This document shows, in pieces, positions 33,468-44,435 of a stretch of 64,000 nt of DNA. The DNA is from Lyophyllum atratum. Lineage: Eukaryota; Basidiomycota; Agaricomycetes; Agaricales; Lyophyllaceae. The number at the start of each line of letters is the position of its first letter. The first letter of the stretch is position 1. The DNA lies in NCBI GenBank assembly GCA_014905825.1, contig JACGCN010000034.1:62001-126000 (forward strand), given 5' to 3'. Both the position numbers and the translations under genes were made by a program. The notes under the pieces are model-generated. The model saw nothing but the letters and a program-made list of their open reading frames with translations, had not been told where the DNA came from and ran no database searches.

Positions 33468-36144
33468 ATGCCTCACTTCAGCCATGCCAAAGATACTACA
33501 ATTCACGGCGGATCCTTTACTGATGTTCAGGGTGACCATATCGTGGTCCAAGGAAACCTATCGGTAAACGAGTCGGAGGAAGGTGCGTGAACGACGCTGG
33601 ATGCCAAGTGAGGGTAAACACTTACAATTGTTTAGGTATCTTAGCCTTGAAGGCTGCAAGCTCATTGGGCGCCACGCATGACTCGCTTGAACGTGTTCCT
33701 CCACCAAAATGCCAACCTGGCACTCGGAAAATACCCCTGAGTAGGATTGATGCGTGGATGGAAGATATGGAAAATGCGTGCCGTCGTGCTACAGAATTGA
33801 GGGGCGAAGAGCCCGTATCCAGTGGTCCAGCGTCTCCCGGTGATACTGTTGATCAGGGGAGGATTCTCTGGTTGCATGGACCTGCTGGGGCCGGAAAGTC
33901 TGCTGTAGCGCATACGATTTCGGAGAAATACGCGCTGGGACAGAAGTTGGTGGCAAGCTTCTTCTTCTCTCGGGACACACCAGGACGTGACGTCGCAAAG
34001 CATGTTTTCCCCACCATCGCGTATCAAATCTCCATGAATATTCCTGGGATGCGCACCATTATTGGATCTGCCATACAAAGGGATCCTTCGATCTTCACTA
34101 AATCTCTGGAAACTCAAGTCCAGCAATTGATTGTTCGTCCATTCAAATCTCTGGCGTCCTCAACAAGCACACCAACTGGCGGCTCCCCCTTTCTCGTTAT
34201 TTTGGATGGCATTGACGAGTGCCGAAACAAGGATGACCATCGTAGAATTCTTCGTCTTCTCGCCGATATACTCTACAAATACCGACTACCGCTCGGCTTT
34301 GTAGTTGTGAGCCGCCCCGAACAACACATCATGCAGACTTTGAGGTCTTCCGTTTTCCTCGATCATGGGATCACCGAAGAGCTTTCCCTCTACGCAGATA
34401 TTAATCGTGATGAAACACACCTCGACGTACGTGCGTTCCTTCTTGCCGAGTTCAAGAGGATTGCCCTCTCCTACAACCATCGATGCATGAAACCTCTGCC
34501 TGAAATATGGCCTTCTACCGCAACCATTGACCTCCTGGTGACCAAATCGGGCGGATACTTTATCTATGTTACAACCATTATACGATTCGTGGACAAGGAA
34601 TTCTTCTCACCTGTGGAGAGGCTCGAGCGCATATTGAACGCGCCTTCATCGGATGAATCTCCCATGGGAGAACTCGATCGCTTGTATCAGCAAATTTTAT
34701 CGACAAATCCCAGAACAGACCTTCTAGTCAGGATTCTAGGAGCTATTTTCGTTCCTTGCCCACCTCCCGGTATCTATCCCATCCCATCACTCACTTTCGA
34801 AATGATAGAGTGCCTTTTTGGTGCTAACGACGGAACGGTTCTCTCTATGCTTGATGGAATGCATTCCCTCCTCCGCGTGGAGGGGGCGACAGTGAAACCC
34901 TTCCACGCGTCATTCAAGGATTTTTTATTCGACGAAACTCGGGCGGGATCCTTCTTTGTTGAATTGCAGAAGCATCACGGTGACATGGCACTAAACTTCT
35001 TGACGAATATTGCGCAATACGAAGCAAAATCTGCACATTCGTATGTCGCATATGATTTGTCTTCGACCCATAGTCTAATGCACCCGACACTTTAGGGATA
35101 GATTGTTGCTCTCTTTGACGTGGCCGTTTCACGCTTCTCATGCCTCGGACCTTTCAGTTGTTACTGGTAAACTTCGAGCCATTAGCAATGCACAATGGAG
35201 AGTCGTCATCGACAGCTTCAAGCAATATCCACGGCACATTTTATACATGTTACGTGAAGCCATGGTTTGGTTACAGGTATGAGGGATCTTTCTGACTGCT
35301 ATGCGGAACTAATGACAAGCTTTTTTTTAGCACCTCGAAGATCCTGGACCAAATTTAGCACTCCGAATGACTTCCCTACTTGATTACGCCTTTACACAAC
35401 GTCTGATGGACCCCGGCGTGGATAATACCTTCATTCAGGAGTTGTTCAATCTATCCGGTAACGGCATCATGTCATTCAGCAGGAGGGACGTCATTGAAGA
35501 TGTCAGACACGCTAGGGCTGACAGTATATTTGAAAGCTTCATGAATAATAGTGAACGGTCTGCAGGCGTGTTCGATGACCATGCCCTATGTCATGCCCGC
35601 CTGGCCTTTGGCTGCATGAATCTGCTGATCGGAGAGAAATTTGGTTACTACTATCAACATTCGGATAGAGTGCACAACAGGTAACTTAAACTACCGCTGC
35701 AGCGTATAATGACCCAACATCCGCAGGTGGACAGACACCTTCACGGGTTGTGTCCCAGGAACTCGCCTTTGTGCATTACATCGCTGGGATTTTTATTTTA
35801 GGTCTCAAGCGTGGAAGTCCGACTCAAACCGCGACTCGTGAGTTGCTTTTCTTTCGCTCTGCAGTCACTACATTGAAGTCATAACGTACCCAAGTCTTAG
35901 GAAATACTCCAGGGAGAATTGGACCACCCATCTATCCCGCTCACGCCCTGGAGACAAATTGATTCTCCATCTTCTTCGAGATTCTGGTAAACAGCTGCTC
36001 AACCACCTGCATCCTAGTCAATATAGGAACAGTTGCTACAAGTCATCAGTTGAATTACACCTGGCCTCAAATAAAGAAGACCTCGCCCATGCTGCCCTTG
36101 TCTTAGAATGGTTGCAGGTTCGTGCGCCTAGTTCTCTGGTCTGA
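33468..36144 (+). CDS. NACHT NTPase (fungal NLR-like)
   Basis: STAND-class NTPase of the type used by fungi in non-self recognition and regulated cell death. Six exons: 33468-33582, 33636-35040, 35096-35276, 35331-35680, 35802-35837, 35901-36144; 776 residues, phases agree. Residues 3-29 carry HFSHAKDTTIHGGSFTDVQG, matching motifs in the NB-ARC and dsRBM proteins. NACHT: P-loop HGPAGAGKSA (~119-128), FFFSRD, Walker B FLVILDGIDEC, sensor LGFVVVSRPEQHI, then KSGGYFIYVTTIIRF and a winged-helix-like region ending VKPFHASFKDFLFD, all classical for agaricomycete NACHT proteins. The C-terminal ~250 residues are helical without obvious WD40, ankyrin or TPR repeats. A tandem duplication lies in its promoter and a foldback element 320 bp behind it. 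Confidence 0.92.
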
Positions 36145-36437
36145 TGATCGTGACGAAATTCTGGTCTGCAATGAAGGGAATGCAACGGCCTCCTCGTGAT
36201 CTTTTGCGGTTCTGGACACCCTGCAAAGATTGCGGGAAGTTACATGACATTAACGCAGATTACTTATCACTGTTCCCATTTGAGCTTTTCTGGATACTTC
36301 TGGTGTGGGTATCGATACTCTGGGTTGGCACGACGATATCGTTCTTGATTTCGTCTCTTTTTTCCATGCTATTCGAGCTTTGTATTCGATACTTGCTCCG
36401 GATTTATGACTACTTATATATACTAGTTACTACCTAG
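36144..36437 (+). CDS. small hydrophobic ORF overlapping the NACHT stop
   Basis: ATG at 36144 overlaps the NACHT TGA as TGATG. It encodes 97 residues with a CKDCGK pair and, from about residue 44, two closely spaced hydrophobic helices (FELFWILLVWVSILWVG, FLISSLFSMLFELC). It may be chance, or it may be a last exon: the upstream TTGCAG|GTTCG could act as a donor leading into this frame, which would give the NACHT protein a membrane tail. No family recognised. Confidence 0.3.
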   Translation: MIVTKFWSAMKGMQRPPRDLLRFWTPCKDCGKLHDINADYLSLFPFELFWILLVWVSILWVGTTISFLISSLFSMLFELCIRYLLRIYDYLYILVTT

Positions 36438-36865
36438 GTATACTTGCCAGTAGCTAGGGATGGTACAGGCTCCTATAACCAGCCGCTCGAACCGCTCGAT
36501 TTCGAATCCCACTGGCCACGTCAATGTTCTTTATGTATAAAAAGGTTATCTTATCTATAATCTAATCAAACCAAATATGTATAACGTCAAGTAAGGCTCA
36601 ATCTCGCGGTTGAGCGGCTGGCACAACTTGGCATCGGGGACATCGGCGTTCTCAAATAAACCCTACGCTAGGTGTAAGTCAATGCTTGCTCGTCATCAAT
36701 TAACGCTCGCTTCTCGGTTTCGTGTCCGCATTAAAATACAGAAGTGTTCGCTCCATTCGGCATCGTCGTGACACTGACCGTCAGTTTCCTCAGTGACCGT
36801 CGGACGCCTATGTGGATGCTCACGAACATCGCAGTCCGGTGTGGATCTTACTTAGAGTAACTCGC

Positions 36866-36873
36866 TATATAAG
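36866..36873 (+). promoter_or_regulatory. TATA box inside the Mutator-like element
   Basis: TATATAAG sits 54 bp upstream of the ATG at 36920 (18 bp from an earlier in-frame ATG at 36884), in the unique centre of the element. Confidence 0.5.
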
Positions 36874-36919
36874 CTGCCTTGGAATGACTACCGTATTCTC
36901 TAATAGACCTGACACGTCG

Positions 36920-37228
36920 ATGTCTACCTCTCAAGCTGGCCAAACAAGAGTGCAACTGGAGAAAGTCTTTTGCTCAGACCACAAGCCAACACGACATTCA
37001 CCACCAAAAATGAGAGTGACATTCCAGGGACTCGGTGACTACATGAAGAAAGATGATACACACATCCGTGTACCTGGGAGAACTACAACGTACACAGTTC
37101 CTGACATCATGGGAGTGGGGATGCATGTCATGATGCAGAAGAAGAAGCTCAAATCTGATGCAGATGCTGAGACGACAGATGACGACGGGGAGGAAGGACA
37201 AGGGTCTTTCCCGCGCCACTGGCAGTAG
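36920..37228 (+). CDS. captured unknown ORF in the Mutator-like element
   Basis: 102 residues, starting MSTSQAGQTRVQLEK; basic N-terminal half, then KKDDTHIRVPGRTTTYTVPD and GVGMHVMMQKKKLK, and an acidic C-terminal stretch (DADAETTDDDGEEG). No family recognised. It occupies most of the non-repeat centre of the element and follows a TATA box, so it looks like gene-fragment cargo (Pack-MULE style) or an element-specific protein. An earlier in-frame ATG at 36884 would add 12 residues. Confidence 0.4.
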   Translation: MSTSQAGQTRVQLEKVFCSDHKPTRHSPPKMRVTFQGLGDYMKKDDTHIRVPGRTTTYTVPDIMGVGMHVMMQKKKLKSDADAETTDDDGEEGQGSFPRHWQ

Positions 37229-37700
37229 CTGCATACCCGACCACGTCCTTCCTTGCGCGGAGAGCGAGTACCACTTTGATTCCGAATTTCTAGACTTGCA
37301 CGAGATCGCGTGTCTCCTTGATGGACGATTCCTGCAGCATAACGTCGATGATAATGCGAGATGGAGGATGTAGAGCAGGGACCTGTCACGACGATGCCGA
37401 ATGGAGCGAACACTTCTGTATTTTAATGCGGACACGAAACCGAGAAGCGAGCGTTAATTGATGACGAGCAAGCATTGACTTACACCTAGCGTAGGGTTTA
37501 TTTGAGAACGCCGATGTCCCCGATGCCAAGTTGTGCCAGCCGCTCAACCGCGAGATTGAGCCTTACTTGACGTTATACATATTTGGTTTGATTAGATTAT
37601 AGATAAGATAACCTTTTTATACATAAAGAACATTGACGTGGCCAGTGGGATTCGAAATCGAGCGGTTCGAGCGGCTGGTTATAGGAGCCTGGGGATGGTA

Positions 37701-37908
37701 TTGTCTAATTTCGATCACTTTCGGTCACACGTCAGAACGATTCGAGTCTTTGAAGTGAAGATATCTTCGCTTATGTCACTGGTGGCCCCGTCAGACTCGA
37801 ATGGAAGAGCTTGGTAACGGTCGACATTCAAGTCTAATACTGATATGGTTTCCCCGAGGATTTTATCGCTCAAAAAAACTCGAAGCAATATGTTTGAGCC
37901 AAGACGAA
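37701..37908 (-). other. P450 copy 2 3' flank, split off by the transposon
   Basis: Read on the minus strand, about 37770-37908 continues the flank of P450 copy 2: TTCGTCTTGGCTCAA...TTTTT(t)GAGCGATA, CCATATCAGTA and GACTTGAATGTCGACCG all align with 17430-17565 behind copy 1. Similarity fades before the Mutator-like element at 37691. Confidence 0.8.
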
Positions 37909-38190
37909 TACATCAGGAAAACCTTACATAGTGAAATGTGCCCAAATGTTGCGAAGTGACCAAGATCTCACCGAATGTTCAGAATTGACCAACATTTAAC
38001 AATCAATGCTCACAAAAGCTAATTCACGGCACCCTGCGTCGAAATTGTGGTTCATTATTGAGGGTAATGCAAAAATCGATGTCAGTTTGAGCGTTATGGA
38101 ACCAACCTCCGTAGCATAATGTTTGGCCCTGACGCGTGCCCTGACGCGTCAACGCGACAGCCATGTGCTGTGGTCACGCAGAATAAACAG

Positions 38191-38220
38191 ACCGTGTTTT
38201 GTACCGGTACAAAACACGGT
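38191..38220. repeat. perfect 30-bp palindrome inside the Plavaka element
   Basis: Arms ACCGTGTTTTGTACC and its exact reverse complement abut at CCGG, about 280 bp inside the left terminus and downstream of the transposase stop. It could form a hairpin in RNA or be a protein-binding dyad. Confidence 0.95.
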
Positions 38221-38699
38221 TCGTGTACTGCATGACCGTAATCGCGTGACTCTGAATCTATTGACACTTACTTGGCTTCAGACAACGATGACTACGGGTA
38301 ATACCTGACCTTGCTATTCCATTATGTACCACTGTCGCGCCCCCACGGTAACTCGCCCTCACGACTTCCGACGATGTTTTGAATCTTGAACTCGGAGAAT
38401 CTCGCAACAAAGCCCAGCTCCTGAACGATACCTGTACTAGTGCTTGCGCGACGTCAAATGTGAGCCATTCTTTGACTTGGCACCAGTGATGACCATCTTG
38501 CCCCCACTCGAATATCAGCGCGGTTAGCCTTTGGGTCACGAATACGCAGGACGACGGCTGCGGAGCACTATGCGGAAGGAGGAGAATGATGCTCTTCGAA
38601 TTCAGACGGCAGTTGAGGTCGACACGAGGGACAACATTGCGAAGCGTGGGCACGATACCCTTGGACAGGTTCTAGGGGTGGATGGCATAGTACGTCTGT

Positions 38700-41600
38700 C
38701 TAGTAGATGATTCGATACAACTGTCGATCTGTGAAAGTATTAACAAAGAAAGTACTGCACATGTCTAGGACGTTGCTACTGGTCCATTCCGCCGGGGCCA
38801 CGCGGCCAAATTTTGGGAACAAATGAATGCTGCGTCGGATATTAGCAAGTGGGATAATGCTGCAGATCCGTCCGCCTTCACGATCCTTGAGTGGAGAAAT
38901 CCTGTGAAGTCCGTGGTGACGCTCGGGGGCGCGAAGCGCACTGTACCACTCCACATAAGCCAGATGCTTCGGTACAACAACATCGTCGTTGGTGAAGAGG
39001 ACTGTGTGAGATTTTTCTGGAAGTGAAAAGACGACACGGACCCTCCCAATACGGTGACCTGTGTATTGTAGGTTACGCCTGCATGAATATGAGAAACTGC
39101 AGAAACTCCCAGCTAACGCACCTTCGATCCCAGTTGTATCCCCTGTGCCATCATTCACCAGCGCAGTGTCGAAACGTCCTGGAATCACGCGATTTCGGCC
39201 ATCCTTTCTTGCTGGCCTGACATGTATTGAATCGGCCGTTGATGTCAGATGCGTACTAGCAGGATCCGAACGAAGAAACTTGATTCGATGCCAGACAGGC
39301 ACCTTTCGGAAAGGGATGCGTACAGACCACAAACGACGTTCAAGTTGATGGGGTGTGAGATTAGGCTCGTTGGTGAGAACTACATAGCGACGCAACGCAG
39401 TGAGGAAGAACGATGCACCATACTTTTCGGATATGTCCTCAAATGGCACTGCACGAAGGGAGGGATGCTTTGCCATGCCGAGTGTGCGGTCAAGTTCAAG
39501 GCCAGGAGGGGTCCACGCTTTCTCCTCGACCGCCGGCGACCCATCGCATCGCCATTTGACGTACTGTGCATGCCGCAAGATCTTCTCCTTGCGCTCTAAC
39601 CACATGGTCATCTGAGCGAACTCGTCTTTGCGATTAGTAGCTGCGTATGCTTGTTTTGCAAGGTCGATGTGAAGTCGCTCGGTATACTGTGTATTGACGT
39701 TGTCGGTAGTCCCGTAAAGTCTGATGGCGTTGGCATAATGTTCCGCCCAATGAAGCTTGGGAATGTTGAAGGAGTCACGGATGCCGAGGTCAATGAAGAT
39801 GGCTTTGTTCTTGTGGAAATCCTCCAGTGCGTCTTCTAGAAGCTCAAGGGTCTTGTCGGTATGAATAGGGTATTGGGCGAGGTACAGGAAGTCGAGCATT
39901 GCCCGAACAGCAGACAGAAGCCGGGCACTGGATCGCCCGCCAGGAAGGGGAGCATCGATAATCAAGCCCAGCAAAATTCGGCACATCTGATCGTGCTCCT
40001 GGCCAGTAACGCGAGACAACGTAGAGATCCCCTTGATGAACAGGCGAATGTTGTGATTGGGGGGCATCCGGCGACAGCGCGCGTCAATTTCAGGAGCTCC
40101 ATACGCTTCAATGATCCACCGAATGAGATGCTTCATGATGCCTTGATAGAGTTGGTGCAGGACATTGGGTGTTATGGAGCGGTATATGTGGACATATGGC
40201 AGGTCTTTCCAGAAAGGATCAACCACAGGCTTTACGCCTGCCTGTTTGCACGCTTGAAGGAAACCGGCTGGATTGGTGTCGAAAGAATCGATAATTTCAA
40301 GGATCTTATCCAGATCACGAAGTTCTGATGAGCCGTCGCGATCATAATCGCCCAATTCGTCGCGATGTTTGTCGCATGACGGGCACTCTCCGGTGTAGGT
40401 GCAGGTGGTTAATACCTGCTCAGGATAGTCCGTGACAACACAGGCAAGAAGTGGATGGCATCGTCGTATGAGCGCATCACTGGTGGTCATGTGAATTCCA
40501 TCCTTTCCTGCGGATCTCAAAGGTGCGAGGACTCGGGCCATGCATGCATGGTAAAGGTTGGCGAGCAAGCGTCGGCGAGCACTCTTGTTCGTGACATTCT
40601 CTAATCGCGTGGTAGGAAGATAGCCCAGAAGAACGTATGCTCGGTTTGAGGGCTTGCGTCGAATTTCCTTGGGAATGTTTCCAATAGTCATATAGATGGG
40701 ATATGCTGATTTATTGCGGAACAGGGTGAGCTGCGTCTTGTCCGTGGATATTATAATAGGAATAATGGTAGCGCCAGGTTTATCTTTCTCGAGCGCTTCC
40801 TGTTTAGGCGTGTGAGTTTTATGTAAAAATATGGACCCACAACCCTACGTTGCCGCACCTGTGTCGACCACCACCACTTTCCAGTGTGCATGTCATGATA
40901 CATCCGAACTGTCTGGGCTCCATCCGTATAGTGCTTCTCAGGTACGAAAATCAGATAGACTGCAAAGTCTGGATCACCTAACAATGCTCGGATACAGGCA
41001 ATGATATCACGGAAAAACACCTCGCAAACCTCGTCTCCAATCAGCACCTCATGTCGCTGGAAATGTGGCCGGCCTGGAAGCATATGATCTATCACTTGGT
41101 TGAGTCCTTTAGCGCTTTTGAAAGAGAGCCCGAGCTTTTCAGCAACCTGGTCGTATTATGAGGTGAGTGTATTCAGTCTTACACTTCGTTCAAAAAAACT
41201 CACCCCATCGATCTCCATCAACTCAGTGAATGCGGTCGAGCTCGGCCCACGTAGCTTTGCCCACTGAGCAACTTCCCACTCCAATTGTGACAAGAACGGT
41301 GCAAACGGGTTTTCTGCAGCACTCCCTATATCTCGTGTATATTGCTCGTTCACCGTCCGACCACTTTGTGAGTAGATAGCTCCTGCTGTCGATCTGGGAA
41401 ATTCAACAATGAATGGCTTTTTCTGTAGGCCTTCTTCTGCTCCTCCCCGTAATCGCAAGGCAGGTTGTTGAGTGTCATCCTGGAGTTCGTCCGTTGGGAA
41501 TGGAGGAATTGGTGACGGCTCGCGCAGGGGCTCTAATCCACCTTCCTGCTCAGCATCTCCTGCATCGAGTAAGTCCTCCTCATCTTCTTCTTCGTTCTCA

Positions 41601-41944
41601 TCTTCATTCCTGACTTCTGCCGCTGCCAGGTCATCGTCATCTGCTGATTTCACGGGTCATCAGTGTCTAGTCGACCCACAGGAAAGATGGGCCGTCTTAC
41701 CATACTCCATGTAATCACCAAAAAAATCACCGGCGGGATCGACTGGTATCTTCTCGTCGTTCGAGAGACCAGACATGGTAGGTAATGGAAGGTCGGGCGG
41801 AGCGATGTCGATGCTGGGGATCTTGTTTGATTCGAGCCCCTTCCATCCGTGGCTCTTGCAACGTGGGTCCTGACTAAAATGTATGTGATTTTTAATGCCA
41901 CTACGCTTGACCGACACTCCACAGCCTTCGCAGGTGACATGCAT
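38700..41944 (-). CDS. Plavaka transposase
   Basis: Catalyses cut-and-paste of the host element. Four exons: 41944-41701, 41643-41204, 41146-40859, 40799-38700; phases agree, 1,023 residues, no stop. N-terminus has a Cys/His finger (MHVTCEGCG ... CKSHGW), then acidic and Leu/Arg linkers. Family blocks: GRPHFQRHEV, HTGKWWWSTQ, GATIIPIIISTDKTQLT, YPIYMTIGNIPKEIRRKPS, a CPSCDKH pair, LPYVHIYRSITPNVLHQLYQG, NTQYTERLHIDLAKQAYAATN, and a C-terminal GRVRVVFSLPE ... FVNTFTDRQ. The DKTQLT and HQLYQG regions carry acidic residues of the RNase H-like core. Transcribed toward the left terminus, divergent from the DUF6532 gene 230 bp away. Complete, so probably active. Confidence 0.93.
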
Positions 41945-42171
41945 AGTAGACGAGGGTTTGAAGGACGACTTGTTTATTGTTTTACACATGGCACGACATC
42001 TGGTCTCATTTATTGAGGAACTCCGCCATGATGGCAAAGAAACCCCGGAATATAAATTCTGGACATCCGATTCAATCCGAACGCTTCTCGTCCAACTTTC
42101 TACTCTCTTTTCAACCCACAGCTACTTTAACATCACACGCTCATTTGCACTACATCCTACCCTCTTTTTTA

Positions 42172-44435
42172 ATGCCTAAACCTCCAACGAAGCGACAAGC
42201 TCGCTCAGCGCTACCCGCCACTGCCGCCAAAGGAAAACAAACCGCAGGGGCACGGCGCAAGCTGCAAGACACTGTGGACACACATGTCCTGCCTGAGGGT
42301 ATGTACTCCCTTTCCTTGGTCGTTTATGTACTCTAATAGTGTCGATCAGCTCGCTCGTCGAGGTCAGCAGCCCGACAACCCGCTCTACCTGCAGGTCGCG
42401 CAAAACGACCAGCGTCGCAATCAGACAATGAGCAACCAGCTACCAAGAAGGCAAAAGGTATATTAGCTACCATTTTTATACCTCACCCCACACTGACCTG
42501 GCACAGCTGCTCCCACCCCTCGTGTCACACGCCGCTCAGCTGCAGCAGGCTCAGCAAGTAAGTCATGGTGTCCCCTATGTATTGGAGATGGTGGGCTGAT
42601 ATGTAGCTTGACAGGCTCCTCTTCCTCGGCTCGCAAACCCCCACCAGACATCAATTTCGATGACGAGGGGCCTGGAGAACCTCGTTCAGCTCCTGCCCGC
42701 CACGTGATGTCTGAGGATGAAGACGCTGATGAAGATCCTTATGAACGTGAACCTTCCGACGAGGAAGAGGACTACGATGATGAGCTCGAAAACCTCGACC
42801 CGAAGTCACTCAAGAAGGCACTCGTTGCAGAGGTAAACAATATTTGACACTGACTTGAGGTGTGTCGCTGACCCTTGTCATTGAAGCGTGCGCGATGGGC
42901 GGCACCTCAGTCAGACGGAGATGACGAGGATGACTTCAAGGTTCCAGATGAAGACATCGAGCTAAGCACATGCTCAGATATCGAGGAAGGCGCGGCTGGT
43001 GATGTAGATGATGAAGGGACCAGGCCCAGACGATCCGTGGGTATAATTCCTACTTCAGCTACTCGTTCTGACTCTATGACATTGATAGGGAGGAGGTTCT
43101 TCAAAGCGGGCACGTGATCGCAGAGCCGAGGTATGTTAATGTCATGTCCCACTACCTAGACCCATAGCCTCAGTATCTGCTAGGTACCGATGTGGAACAC
43201 CGACGAAGTCGAGGAATCCGCTGCTGATGAAGCCGTCGCTGATGAAGACGCCGCTGCTGAAGCCATCGCCAATGAAGCCAAACCTGAGGCCTCCGATGCA
43301 GAGTCCTCGTCGCCTACCACTCTTACACCATTTATCTTGCCTGTCAATGCTGCATGGCCATCCTCTGCCCACTATGTCCCCCTCTTACCTGGATCTAGGA
43401 ACCTTTCTCTCACTGTCCAGCCCCCAAACGTTCGTGCCGTAATCAAAGCTGCAATCCGCCAAGTGACTGGAGATGCTCTCTTCAACGATGCCTACCCGCC
43501 TGCGCCCAGCATTGACGGTTATCTCCATCAGATGCTCATCCGTCTGGCAAACGAATTAAGCTTATTCGCACTCCGTGACCGGCTGACCATTGATCGTGTC
43601 TTGGTCAGTCACATCTCTAGATTGGTATGTGATTGACTATATTCTTGCTGTTCAATTGTTTGACCCACTCACCTTCAGCTCTCGACACGGCTGTCCAATG
43701 TCCGTTGCGGGGCCAAGAAGATCACGTTGCCCAAGGTGGAAACATCTTTTCCCCTTGGTGGAACTGCGCCTGAGCGTATGGAGAATGTTCGGAAACTCCT
43801 CTTGAGCGGGGACTATATCTATCCACGTGCTGAGGTGAGTTCTTTTTGACCAGCATTATCATTACTCACTACTTTACCTTGTAGAATGGCCTTATCCGGC
43901 GAACTAAGCCCTTCCTTCATCCTATCATCCTGTCCTCACTCCGCGAATACTATTTCTCCGCGACCCGGGGCTCGATGGCCGCCAAACATGCCTCACGCTT
44001 CACGTCGAGCATTGACACCGGTGTAGAGTCAACAGAACGTGAGGTCCCCTTACCTATGGTTTGTATGATTGCTACTGCGGTACGTGAACTGTTCTTTGAT
44101 CGTTACCTTTTACTCACTTAACATCTGATCAGGCATATGCAGCCATCGAAGATTGGAACAGCGGGTTCTTGAAGAAATCAGAATTCAATGCCGACGAGTA
44201 CGAAGACAACTATCGTGGCCACGAACTGTTCCTGAACAACATCCGTGCGAGCAACCCGGCTGCATACCACCGGCTCATGGCCGACATTTACAATGAAGTA
44301 TCGTGAGTGTTTAGATGACTTCTCCCGTTTATTACTGACGTGTCTATATATAGTAACTCCCAAGCAAGTCAATCAGCCAGCGTTGTTGCCAACAACGCTA
44401 TGGCCCTTCTCGATCTTGCAGCAATGGATGTCTAG
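42172..44435 (+). CDS. DUF6532 protein carried by the Plavaka element
   Basis: Multi-exon gene from ATG 42172 to TAG 44433-44435; junctions can be followed in phase through about eleven exons (for example 42172-42298, 42350-42457, and a long exon beginning near 43186). N-terminal part is basic and low complexity (KRPASQSDNEQPATKKAK) then acidic. The C-terminal half is the DUF6532 domain: LSLTVQPPNVRAVIKAAIRQ, GDALFNDAYPP, RLSNVRCGAKKITLPK, IYPRAENGLIRRTKPFLHPII, AAKHASRF, PLPMVCMIATAAYAAIEDW, EFNADEYEDNYRGHELFLNNI and NPAAYHRLMADIYNEV. Function is unknown; presence within the terminal repeats and intact frame suggest a role in transposition or regulation of it. Confidence 0.88.

Larger units (their letters stand above)
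36466..37691. mobile_element. non-autonomous Mutator-like element with 308-bp TIRs
   Basis: Terminal inverted repeats 36466-36773 and 37384-37691 are both 308 bp and identical by eye, ends CAGGCTCCTATAACC. A perfect 9-bp target duplication GGGATGGTA flanks it (36457-36465 and 37692-37700). Long TIRs plus a 9-bp duplication are the hallmark of Mutator-like elements. The 610-bp centre holds no transposase but a 102-residue ORF behind a TATA box. Perfect TIRs and duplications imply a very recent insertion. A hAT-like origin (8 bp) is less likely given the exact 9. Confidence 0.9.

Noticed and set aside
36466..37691. Assembly artefact explaining the identical 308-bp arms
   Set aside because: A perfect 9-bp target duplication lies exactly at both ends and the centre is unique, which fits a true insertion; still worth checking with long reads.
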